A DNA stretch of 64,000 nt from Hyaloscypha bicolor E (taxonomy: Eukaryota > Ascomycota > Leotiomycetes > Helotiales > Hyaloscyphaceae): NCBI RefSeq assembly GCF_002865645.1, contig NW_020194691.1, positions 1,178,001-1,242,000 of the forward strand. Direction: 5' to 3'. Made by a program: the position numbers and the translations under genes. A model generated the notes under the pieces. The model did not search any database, was not told the DNA's origin, and saw nothing but the letters and a program-made list of their open reading frames with translations. Each line of letters opens with the position of its first letter. Within the stretch, counting starts at the first letter, position 1. This document shows, piece by piece, positions 25,595-35,059 of this stretch.

Positions 25595-25972
25595 TTATGC
25601 AGGATCCCGGTCCTTGATACTTGAGAAGAAAGAAAGCAATTTTGATTGCTCTAATTGAGGCGCAGGAGCTAGATGGACATCTTCGATCGAATAAGACACG
25701 GTTGAACGAGAAGCCGATGTGCAGTTTGGTTGCAGGAAAGATAGATGTGACCTCCTAATCTGGCCGTTGATGCCGAAGTGAAAAGACATGCATTGCTCTG
25801 GGGGAGCTTGAAGTGTGGTGTTTTGATATTGACTCAGCGGAAGCGCCATGGAGAGGGCTTGTGATTAGAGTCCCAAGTCTTCGGATACTTACCACCATCC
25901 CTCTTCTGGCCCACGGTTGCCGCATGTTGCACTGGCCATGAGAACAATCAAGATATCCCACGTACACAACAT
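25595..25972 (-). CDS. Candidate small secreted cysteine-containing protein (two exons)
   Basis: My gene model: exon 1 25972-25893 from ATG, intron 25892-25833 (60 bp, GTAAGT donor, CTAAT branch-like word, GAG acceptor), exon 2 25832-25595 ending TAA, 105 aa in total. The N-terminus MLCTWDILIVLMASATCG looks like a signal peptide cut before TCG, though its n-region lacks Lys or Arg. The predicted mature part of about 90 aa carries four Cys (17, 27, 41, 64), an even number that could form two disulfides, and then a Cys-free tail. No family is recognised. A short, secreted, Cys-bearing protein in a GC pocket inside AT-rich RIPped DNA fits the profile of a fungal effector candidate. The splice model is an inference. 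Without the intron, exon 2 alone is an 84-codon frame. Confidence 0.42.
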
Positions 25973-26518
25973 GATATATGGATGATAGTGCTGTGCGACT
26001 GGGGATCGTCCCCTCGATCACTGGCTTGTATGCAGCAACGTCACCCCCAAAGCAGCTGGCGGGTCATGATTGATGCACCGGGCACTGGCCTAATGCGGAC
26101 GACGGAAAAGAAAAGGCAGTTTGAAGGGGAGAAACATGTTCAGCAAGACATTGAACATTGGAGTACCGACGTGTAGTGTTCCAGGAATAACTATCGTAAG
26201 CCAATAGATCAAAGCTTATTACCCCTCCTCGACACTTAGCTCACGTATACAGAGTGATTCTAAGCAGCCACGGGATGCGAGCACAATAATGAAGGATCTC
26301 TGGTAGGTTGAGAAATGTGTGAGGCGAAATAATTGTATATTATTAGATCTCGACGTCGCGTAGAAACTGGGTGCATGGGCACGTATTACCCTAGTCACCT
26401 ACTGCAAATATGCGGCGCTGAACCACCCCACTGTTTTAGCTCCTCTACCCCACCAAGCCTTTAAAGCAGTTCACTTCTTGGTCCCATGAGCACTATCCTT
26501 TGAATTACCCACTTAATA
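25973..26518. other. Normal-composition spacer upstream of the secreted-protein candidate
   Basis: This would hold the promoter of the minus-strand candidate. A 64-codon plus-strand frame (25982-26176) has no motif and overlaps the promoter, so I do not call it. Nothing else recognised. Confidence 0.4.
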
Positions 26519-27460
26519 TGACGACAGGCAAGTTTATTTCGTAACTCGACGCTCTTATCAAGAAACTCGAATCATTGGTTTAGAGCCTTTAGGGTTCTAG
26601 CTTTTATCCCTCGAAAGATTAATACCAGACCCTCGGGGGATTGAGCCTGAGGCTAACTGCGGCTGCAACTAATCTTCCGGCACAGATCGAAGCTCTCAAA
26701 AACACACGAACAGAATCGTCTTCCAAGGAAGGCAAAAAATTTATAGTCCAGGCAGAGTCAGATAGGAAAGATCTCATAACTACTACTTAATTAAAGAATC
26801 GAGGAATATTCGCGAAGAATATAACCCTTTTCTTTAAAAATTAAAGAGATTCGGTTATTGATTTAGATGTAACCAAAGCGAGAAAGCAAGTGACCCGGGA
26901 AAGATGCGAGCGTATTTATAGCTTGAGTCCCGATAGATTAATCTCTTGGGTAGTAGCCTTTATGACTACTATATGGATAGCAAATTTGATATTAAAGGAT
27001 ACCTTTAATTATGTATTCGAGCATATTGAGCCAGACGAACCCCTGGTATGGCCACCCGACATATACTATATTCTGTGTGGTTTGGTAGCTAAAGAGCCAT
27101 TGCGGGGATCTTATAAATATTATGAGTTTCTGAAAGGTTAGTTCTGGTTTACTGAGAAAAGTTAGTAAGTAGCTAATGAGTTACTAGCTACTAAGGACGA
27201 TATGAAAAAGGCGCAGAGTATAAACTAGCCAAGGAAACGCCGGCGTGTTTTAGATAGAGCTGTGGCTAAGGGCGAACCTTTATTATTAGTATAGACAAGT
27301 GAATTGGTTACTGGGAATCCAGTTGGCTAGTATGCCTCTAGTATGCTAATGCAGGATCGGGAATATTTAAGCACTAATACGGAAGTGACTTAAGGTGAGT
27401 TCGAATTCTTTATTATCCTGACGGATTTATTACTAAAATTAGCGTAGTACTAGTAAATAA
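26519..27460 (+). pseudogene. Lightly RIPped protein pseudogene, family unknown
   Basis: From ATG 26519 (MTTGKFIS, then TAA) a single frame can be read for about 300 codons with no indels. I count at least 13 in-frame stops, every one TAA or TAG. The longest clean run, 26890-27141, includes LSPDRLISWVVAFMTTIWIA and WPPDIYYILCGLVAKEPLRG. The N-terminal quarter looks helical, like the small fungal proteins that begin with a leucine-rich helix, and a basic PRKRRR patch lies near 27230-27250. No domain is recognised. The stop pattern means the gene was whole until RIP hit its coding strand. A read-through gene is far less likely because upstream sequence is RIPped too. Confidence 0.65.
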
Positions 27461-27470
27461 TCAGGTTATA

Positions 27471-27690
27471 GAGGGCGATAAGGCAGGGCCGAGTCAAGGT
27501 ATATTATGTCTTCTTATAAATGGCAGATAGCTAATTATAAAAGCGCTAATAAAGGAAAAAACGAATATGAATGTAACTAAAGACGGTAATAAGATGGAAC
27601 CGAGTTAAGGTAGGTTATATCTCCCTAGAAATAGCAGACTTGGCTAATTATAGAAGCGCCGGCAAAGACAAAGACGAATACATATAACGG
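27471..27690 (+). repeat. Degenerate tandem duplication of about 105-110 bp
   Basis: Two copies, about 27478-27580 and 27582-27685, share GGCNGNNCCGAGT-AAGGTA, ATGGCAGA-AGCTAATTATA and AAGCGC words and end with GACGAATA or AACGAATA. They differ at many positions, largely as transitions. Confidence 0.6.
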
Positions 27691-28059
27691 AGATCTCTTT
27701 ATTATTAATATAGTTAACGCGCGATAAGCACTGTCTCATGTTAAGTAGGTTTGGGAAATATGGCTAATAAATCCGGAGAGCAAATATAATAATAATTATA
27801 TAAAGAAAAGATTGTTCCTTATGCTTTGGATTTCAGAAGTATTAGGCAAAGAGCTAGGCAAAAGAAGCAAACCAATAATAGTTAATAGACAAGCAATAGC
27901 AGGTGAAAATGCCCAATAATGAGAATGCCGATACTTGCCTATATAAATAATTCACAAGATTAATATAATCTCATTTAACTATTTGACTTAACTAGTCTAT
28001 TTCCGTAAAGTGCTAGTAATTATATACTCGAATTTTAATATAATAAGTAGGCTAAGCTA
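27691..28059. other. Spacer between convergent pseudogenes
   Basis: AT-rich with moderate RIP. No frame or repeat recognised. Confidence 0.4.
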
Positions 28060-28745
28060 CTAACGGAGAAGTTTAGCTTCTATAAGTGTATTCTTGATAT
28101 CCTGAAAAGTCTCTAGCTTTGGATAAGGCGTACTTTTATTAAAAACGTTATGCCCGTTAGTGTGCCGGCCATGTGACTCATTTAATTTATATATATATGG
28201 CTTGCCGCTCTTAGCTTTAAACTTCTAATTAGTCTGCCTAGAAAAGATATATCTATTTAAATCCGCAATATCTAGTATAATAATTACTAGAGGGAGAATG
28301 AGCTCTAATATATATGCGGGATTTTGGTTAATAATCTAAAGTCTAATAAGTATTAATAGGTTATTCGTATTCAGATAATTGGCTAGCTCCGGGAGGAAGG
28401 CACTATTAACTCCGGATAAATCGGGTATAGGACCTATTTAATACTTGTATGGGTAGAAACCGTAATCTGTGAGAACGAATATATATCCATATATGTTACT
28501 GAGATCTATAGTCTCGATTATGGTAGTTCTGGCCTAGCGGTAATAAGGCTTATTATAGATAATACCGAGTATTGCGGTATTTTCAGGGGTAGTAAAGTAG
28601 GCATGAGCTAAATAGATACCGAGGATTCTATTAGCGCGATTCCGAACGAAGATTATAGCAAGGTTATATATGTGTAACTCAAGGATTTCCGGTTATTGTG
28701 AATTAGTCGGGAGTACGTTATAACTATGTAAATTAGTTAAAAACC
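28060..28745 (-). pseudogene. RIPped protein pseudogene, family unknown
   Basis: A minus-strand frame of about 225 codons ends at TAG 28060-28062 and has only a handful of stops, all TAA/TAG. Clean patches include NRILGIYLAHAYFTTPENTA near 28590-28650 and KSGKPYIYKLNESHGRHTNG near 28150-28220. Upstream of 28745 the frame shifts, and a further coding-like patch (YRGAKPFDIPGLNKALNIQ near 28800-28860) suggests an upstream exon or a lost base. I do not recognise the family. It converges with the pseudogene at 26519-27460. Confidence 0.5.
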
Positions 28746-29800
28746 GACTGTTTTCAGAGCCCCTATTACTTATAGATTATGGCTTTCCTCTAAGTCCTGG
28801 ATATTTAAAGCCTTATTAAGACCGGGAATATCGAATGGTTTTGCTCCTCTATATGCTATTATTCATAAAGCGGACCAAGTAGGTAAATATGTAATGGTTT
28901 TTAGATACGAGATAAAAGCATGCGAGCTTGAGGAAAGGAATGTAATATTGCCTATATAGTATATAAGTAGTATAGTAAGCTATAAGATGAATGGAGGCTT
29001 GTCCTTGTATTTACCTTTGCTATGGTTATGCCGTAGCGAGATTAGGAGAATGAGGTTGGCTATTTACACAAAGGCAGAAGGTGAAGTCGAGCCTATAATA
29101 TTAGAGGCACTTCCTGTGCCTCTAATAGAATATGTTAAGTGTAATAGGTAAAAGGAGGTTTGGTAAAGGCGCGTGGTGCGAGGGAGAAATGAATCTAGTA
29201 ATATATTACTAGGCAAAAAGCTAATAATATAAGACGGAAAATAGTGCGTAATGGCTGCCCCTTAGTATAGGTGGGATAAAATCTATTAGTGACTGGGCGG
29301 AGCCGGTCCGGCAGAAAACTAAGTTATTAATATTGCTTAAAAATAACCTTGGGTATCTGATCTCTTGCTTGTAATTCGAGAGGTTAATGAGGTTATTCAC
29401 GTACAGGAAGAAATTATGGTTTGCGGGACTTTCAAGTAGTGGGGCATAATTCCATTTGATTTGCTTAGCAAGCTAATAGTGGCCGAGTAGACTCGTATTT
29501 GGGCTCTAACGCCTTCAGGCTAAAAAGATACACAAAATTCCGCCAAAATTAAATGCTTCTAAGCACCTTTCTAGTAAAAATTTCGCTGACCGTTTCAGGC
29601 ACATATTTCGCAAATTCTGGATACTATAATCCCTCGAGGCTGGATGCAATCCCCGATCTCAAGAGGTGGCTAAACTGTGGCCATGTATGCTGTGGCTGTG
29701 CGGCTTAGTATGAATTAGGAATAGTACGAAATGCATTTACTAGCTTCTGCCACCTTCCTCTCCATAACTACTCAGAACCTGGACGAACCTAATAATAACG
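28746..29800. other. Weakly RIPped spacer with a perfect hairpin
   Basis: It contains a possible 5' exon of the minus-strand pseudogene (28790-28900) and the hairpin at 29100-29126, but otherwise no recognised gene. Composition improves toward 29600, where a non-coding promoter-like stretch for the next plus-strand pseudogene may lie. Confidence 0.4.
29100..29126. other. 11-bp perfect inverted repeat
   Basis: ATTAGAGGCAC, a 5-base loop TTCCT, then GTGCCTCTAAT. No T-run follows. The CTTCCTGTGCCTC word also occurs, inverted, inside the MITE-like element at 31228-31906, so this may be a small relic of a related element. Confidence 0.55.
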
Positions 29801-29814
29801 TGGACCTCTTTATC

Positions 29815-30829
29815 TGCTAGCCCCCTCCGCCAAACCAATATCAGATCTATTTGAGACGCAGAATGAGATTACCCGAGACGACTATAATACGTTCGCCTAG
29901 AGCCTTATAGAGGGCTCCGTAATACTAGTACCCTGGCAAAGCTTTCATAGCTATATACTATGGTCAAACTCGGGGCTTATTATTCAATTTTAATTAAAAG
30001 CATTACCCTTTAATAGTTTAATAACCAAGCTTACTAAACAAGTCTATGGCTATCTTGCTCTAGTTACTACATATTACGGCTTAATACCTAACTCTTTAGT
30101 ATCTGTCTAGGTTATGGAAATTATTACGGGTATTAGATATATGTTTATAGCTAGTATAATTACTATAGCTAAGCTAGATATTGTAATAGTAGACTTCGCC
30201 AAGTAGGTCTTCATATATTATATACTACTAAACTAATATAATACTATAGGTTCTATGCTATATTATGGAAAACCCTCTAATCTCTAGCCAAAGACAAATA
30301 CTATTTCTATATCTCTAAACTCGTATAGTTATCTAGCTCCCTATCTCCTTAATTTACGAAAATCATCGAAAATACTTAGAAGAATATAGGACAGATAATA
30401 GATCTAGTACCTTAGGTTTTGACTTACTAAGATCTCTCAAATATAAATATCCTCGTTAATCCTAATTCCGGCCATATTACTAGTATAATTAACTGGGCGG
30501 ATACTACTACTAAACTATTCGGTATAGCTCTATAGGGACTAGAGAGTATACTTGGTTACCGCGGCCCTAATGGCTAGTTATACTTTGGAAGCGATCCTTC
30601 CTATTTACACTTTGGATATAATCCTTCCCGATTACGAGCGCTATTTTGGAAGACTTTCTTAAGAGAAATTGAATATACAATCTCGGATAAATATCGCCAT
30701 ACTATTAATAAAGTTAGGACTCTTAGGGTTTTACTCCGGTATGGTTTCTGCTAGGAAAATAGAACGATGAATCCTATAAAGGATACTACCTACCTCGATG
30801 TGTTTCTCAAAGGTGAATTAAGTTGGTAA
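29815..30829 (+). pseudogene. APH-type phosphotransferase (aminoglycoside/choline kinase fold) pseudogene
   Basis: A plus-strand frame of about 335 codons ends at TAA 30827-30829. N-terminal patches are PSAKPISDLFETQNEITRDD near 29830-29890 and KQVYGYLALVTTYYGLIPNS near 30030-30095. The catalytic loop HxDLxxxNILV is preserved as YxDLSNINILVN near 30420-30460 (H to Y, Q to stop), followed by SGHITSIINWAD in place of the usual IVDW-D. The C-terminal segment reads LRALFWKTFLREIEYTIS. APH-fold kinases phosphorylate small molecules. Fungal copies are numerous and mostly of unknown substrate. TAA/TAG stops at Gln/Trp positions make it non-functional. The start is not defined. Confidence 0.85.
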
Positions 30830-31227
30830 GGCAGAATCTGTTATCAAAACCATCTGACCCCTAAGGCCATTATCTTATAGGAGCCTCACCTAATCAGTTT
30901 CTGTATTCACAGCCAGCTCTCTCATGTACGAGTCAGTTCAATGGCTGTCAACCTTTGCCCACCGAAACGTAGCGGGTGATTTACCAGACAGCCTGCCTAA
31001 TCGCACACTTGCGTGGCTAGAGGCAATATACACCTAGTACGAGCCATCAGTTCAATTGCGTAAAGGTTTGCCCCGGAAATTTTCGCGAAAACGGTAAATG
31101 CGGAGTGGAAACAGTGAAGGTGCATTGTCGAACGCTACCAGATTGACTAGTGAGTGCTCCGATTCTAGCGATGCATAAGAGTGTGGTATTTAGGCAGCCA
31201 GAAAGCTCAGTCCACCAGCGCCTACTA
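30830..31227. other. Normal-composition spacer
   Basis: Not RIPped. A minus-strand frame of 90 codons (31047-31319) runs into the inverted repeat of the neighbouring element and has no motif, so I do not call it. Confidence 0.4.
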
Positions 31228-31906
31228 CGGAAAGCCGTAAGGATCAGAAGACCAAGCGATTTTCGAATCTGGTTTTCGACCTTCAATGTCTGATTTGTGG
31301 CACGTGCGCACCCCACCAAAAATCACAAATACCTATACACCACGCCTATATATTATACCCCCTCTCCCTGTGCCTCTATTATTACTTCAAATATTTCTTC
31401 ACTTTGATTCTTCTCGCTCTTTTTATAGGTATAAGGATAAGAGAGGGGAGAAGGGGGGGAGGGGGGGAGGGCAGGGCAAGGGGACCTTACTAAAAATTTA
31501 CCTTGCAAAGCACTAAATTTTTAGTACCTATAGCCTATAATTTAGTGATTGTGGCCCTAAAACTTAGCGATAAGTAGCCTATAATTATAGGGCTTCCTTT
31601 TCCTCGCGAGTCGCATGCCTTAAAGCTCGCTTTTCGCTTTCCACTTTTCACTTTTCACTCGCCCTCTATCTCCTCCCCCCACCCCTATCCCCATCCACCC
31701 CTCTCTCACCCCTCTCTCGTATATATATAAATAAGAATTAAAAAGAGAGTAATATTTTATGTAGTAATAATAAGTAGAGGCACAGGAAGAGAGGGCATAA
31801 TATGTAGGAGATTTTTGGTAGGGTGCGCACGTGCCACAAATCAGACATTGAAGGTCGAAAACCAGATTCGAAAATCGCTTGGTCTTCTGATCCTTATGGC
31901 TTTCCG
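31228..31906. mobile_element. MITE-like element with 97-bp terminal inverted repeats
   Basis: The ends are inverted copies: 31228-31324 (CGGAAAGCCGTAAGGATCAG...) and 31810-31906. About 95 of 97 bases match and both mismatches are transitions. A TA dinucleotide lies directly outside each end (31226-31227 and 31907-31908), as for Tc1/mariner insertions. Weaker inverted symmetry continues inside (CCTGTGCCTCT near 31370 against AGAGGCACAGG near 31780). The interior has no coding frame, but holds a G-rich run and C-rich tracts. It is a non-autonomous element or foldback. Its CGGAA... ends resemble those of the Tc1 element at 35224-36533. Confidence 0.87.
31441..31485 (+). other. G-rich run with G-quadruplex potential
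   Basis: Contains seven-G blocks separated by single bases and flanked by further GGG/GGGG blocks (GGGGGGGAGGGGGGGAGGG). It meets the usual four-G-tract pattern. It lies inside the MITE-like element. Confidence 0.7.
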
Positions 31907-31908
31907 TA

Positions 31909-32400
31909 GCCTACCCGTCCACCCGTCCAAGCTTCACGGATGCCTTCCGCAAACGCGGAGGGAGGGGTCGAGCCGCAGAGTTTAGTGGGGCCGGGGGCTT
32001 TTATTAAAATACACTCTCAGTCCAATCCCCCTCTTGATGCCCCGGTAGTAGCGATGTATTCTATCCCCCTGCGCGCGAAAATGCGTCCCGTACCATTCCC
32101 AATTCGTAACGGGTAGGGTGCGAATGTCCGGCTAATTGACCAGTGAGTTTGTGCATGACTGACAGTGAGTCACTCGAAGCCCATGTTCGGTCGACAAGCC
32201 TAACCTAAGATCCTTGTGATGTTTACGGGTGCCTCCGCAGAGAGCGCAATATGGGCGCCAGGTGGTTCAATGCATCCCGAAATGCACTCTCAGTCCAATC
32301 ACAGAAGCAATGGTTTCTCTCGGGCTACCCCAAGAAAGACGTACCTTATCTGCCCCTCCAACTTCCCATATTAAGCCTCTACCATCCTCTAACCATCCTT
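31909..32400. other. GC-rich spacer, no gene
   Basis: Not RIPped. A direct repeat of about 19-20 bp (CACTCTCAGTCCAATC core at about 32021-32036 and 32285-32300) is present. Open frames at 32229-32465 overlap in two frames and lack motifs. Confidence 0.45.
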
Positions 32401-32404
32401 CTAT

Positions 32405-33460
32405 CCTCCATCCGCTCTCCTCTCTGGAATTTGACCATACTATATATGGTATAAAAATAACATAGCCCTCGAGTATTTCAAGTACTAGATTAAATCTCCT
32501 TGACCTGCGCCCTTAATAACATGGCAATTCTTATTACTACTTCTTTATGTATTCCGGATCTCAATAGTGCCTTAGAGATCAAAAACTTATAGAAAAGTCG
32601 CAATATATAAGTATAAAGTCTCGACTTAAAGTCTAGTATATTACTAATAATTACTAGCTATAATAGGCTACTTAATAATACAGAATAGCTACCCGTCTCA
32701 GAGAAATATATATAAAAACTTATAGTACTCTTTATCTGCCATAATACTTATAAGACTCTTGGTATCTATTTGATTTATAGCTACTTTAAGATACTAAAGA
32801 ATACTATTATACTAGGAAGTAACTTCGAAAATCCTTATAGCTATTAGACCAAAGTAACGGAAATTAATACCATTAACCTTAGTATTATCCATAAAGATAT
32901 TTTCGTTCTTATAAGAGATAGTTTTATTATATATAAGTACTAGGACGGACCTATATCTAATCTATTAAGTATTAGAAAGAAGTTCTTTACTAACTTTATT
33001 AACTATCTTATTATAAATAACCTTATAAATCTCCTTGGCCTCTAGGTTCTTATTAATAGCATGGATTAAACTATATAGGAGCTTGTCCTCGACTAAGGAA
33101 CTATTATATTAGATATAATAGTTATATACGGCTATTTACTAACCCGAATTACTAGCTAGAGATTTAAAGCTAGGAATAGACAGCCACATATATATTAGGC
33201 AAACGAGAAGTATACTAGAATAACTTCGGGTAACTATAAGGTTTTTAATACTAGGAAACCTTTACCTAAACTAAGTAATATTAATAACCTTAAGAAGGCT
33301 CTTATTAATATAGAAATTCTTTAATATCTTAGTTATTTTGCCCTGTAAAGAGACAGATATACTACTAAAGATAATAGGTTTAGTCTATATTAGTAATTAC
33401 TAATCTCAAGTCTCTAATAATACCTCCTATTTATATTCTTCTCTATGTTTTTAATTCCTC
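32405..33460 (-). pseudogene. RIPped minus-strand coding frame, family unknown
   Basis: The frame shows TAA/TAG at presumed Gln positions. Clean patches include NLEAKEIYKVIYNKIVNKVS near 32990-33050 and NFRYFGLIAIRIFEVTS near 32825-32875. The 3' part near 32470-32520 is less damaged (KNCHVIKGAGQGDLI). No motif recognised. It begins immediately downstream of the APH-like pseudogene on the same strand. Confidence 0.45.
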
Positions 33461-33480
33461 TATTTCCCAAATAGTTTTAC

Positions 33481-34609
33481 TTAATTAAGGTTATTAAATC
33501 TCGTACTCGGATTAATAAGAAAACTATCTAGAGATAATATATTATATTATCTAGTCTTATTATTACGGATAAATATAGGCTCTGGCTTATTTATAAGCCG
33601 GTTAGTAAAGCCAGAAAATAGTAGTAAACCCATAATTCTTACTATCTTAATAATCTTTATTATTTCTATAAATAAGTTTCTAACTTCTTCTCGAAATATA
33701 CTCTAAAATATATTCTATAGAGTCCCGTAATCTTCGTATTACTACTACCTGTTCTTGAGATAAAGTATACTTATAAGAGCTTAAAGAGAATAAAAGTTCT
33801 GGCTAAAAGGGCGGATTTTAGCTTCTACCTAGTTTATAATATTATTTAGGTAATAAGATATCTTATTAACTATAATATTACAGGAGCCAAAATTATAATA
33901 GAGAAGAACTATTAGTAGAGAGAGAATTACATCTATTAAATTAAGGCATTTCTGTATAGTATAATAAAAGCGGAGTAATAAAGAATATAGTAGTAGCTAT
34001 AGTTCCTTAGTATATATCTAGTATAGATTCTTGCAATAGTCTGAATTAATCTCTTAAGGGGCTTTCTATAAAAGAGCCAAAAAACTATAATTAATTAGTA
34101 CTTTTATTAAGAAATATATTTCTATAATAACTTTTAATATATTTTAGATACTATAGTAGTTATATTTACTAAAATAGCCAAATACTAGATCTGCTAGAGT
34201 AATAAAAGAAGACAGAGAGTAAATTATACTATACTATATCTCTTATAAGCGTTTTTTGCCAAACGAAGTTCCGGTCCGAATTTTTAGGGAAGCCATTTAT
34301 AAGAATAAAATCCAGATAGCTAATACCTGGTATCCGATTTATAATATAGATAAAAAGGGGTTCTTTCCTACCTTCTCCCAGTTATCCGTAAAATAAAGTA
34401 TTTAGGGCTAGGAAGCCATATATTTCTCATACTAGAGCTATAATCTCTAATTTAAGTATTAAAGTCTTAAGACGGAACTGGATAACGAATTCGAATTCAG
34501 GTCCAGTATAGACCGAGTAGCTGCAGTTGCCTTATACGGTTACTGGGACAACTTTCCCCCTAATAAGGTCTTTGGCCTTAGTATCGTATGCTTTACGAGT
34601 TGCAGACAT
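33481..34609 (-). pseudogene. Second APH-type phosphotransferase pseudogene
   Basis: ATG 34609 opens MSATRKAYDTKAKDL, then TAA at a presumed Gln (34532-34534). The frame continues with GNCSYSVYTGPEFEFVIQFR, EIYG-LA, EPLFIYIINRIPGISYLDFI, then a catalytic-loop relic YYNFGSCNIIVN near 33810-33850 (usual HxDFGxxNImvd, with H to Y and D to N) and IIN-stop-VEAKIRPF for the usual IDWAeaeigPF. The C-terminal patch is LSLDSFLINPSTRFNNLN, ending TAA 33481-33483. The layout and C-terminus match the fungal phosphotransferase family as I know it. The 5' 80 codons are nearly clean and RIP density rises downstream. It is a different subtype from the copy at 29815-30829. Confidence 0.87.
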
Positions 34610-35059
34610 CTGTAAGAAGAATTCTGTAATTGCAATATCCAAGGAATATTCTGGATAGGCAGACATAGCAGGAAAGGAGCATCGAATCATATACTGTTTT
34701 GCTGAAATAATAGAATGGAATAGCTGGAACCCTGGCGTACCTAGCACGCGGTAAGGAAGAATGATCTCCGGATTGCTGGCTAGGAGTGCTCACCTCTTAA
34801 ACGTTTAGCGGTCAGTAGCCTCGGATCGGATAAACTTTCTGCCTGAGTTTTAGCGCCCAGCGATATGGAGGAAAAAACATCACAAAAAGCGAGAACGAAA
34901 TTTTTGGAATTACTCAACAAAAACCACATTTAGCAGCCCTATTTCTGGTCAATTGAATAGCCTGAACTTGTGTGCATCGCCCAGTGCGACATAGGCGTTA
35001 TGGCGTCAACGTGGCCTCAAGTAACTGCATGGCCCAATGATCTCCGCGAGCACGCTACG
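34610..35059. other. Normal-composition upstream region of the APH-like pseudogene
   Basis: Not RIPped and presumably the old promoter. The frame at 34593-34793 is out of phase with the pseudogene and has no motif. An upstream exon joining 34609 cannot be excluded, because the frame stays open to 34747. Confidence 0.4.

Noticed and set aside
25366..25658. Two overlapping plus-strand frames opposite the secreted-protein candidate
   Set aside because: No motif, overlapping frames, and antisense to the better-supported spliced model.
26519..27460. Alternative genetic code with TAA/TAG as Gln
   Set aside because: Clean genes nearby (TPR-CHAT, HET) use standard stops and contain no in-frame TAR; RIP explains the pattern.
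31286..31516. 76-codon frame ending in a Gly-rich tail
   Set aside because: The tail is the G-rich run inside the MITE-like element, and the start lies in its inverted repeat.
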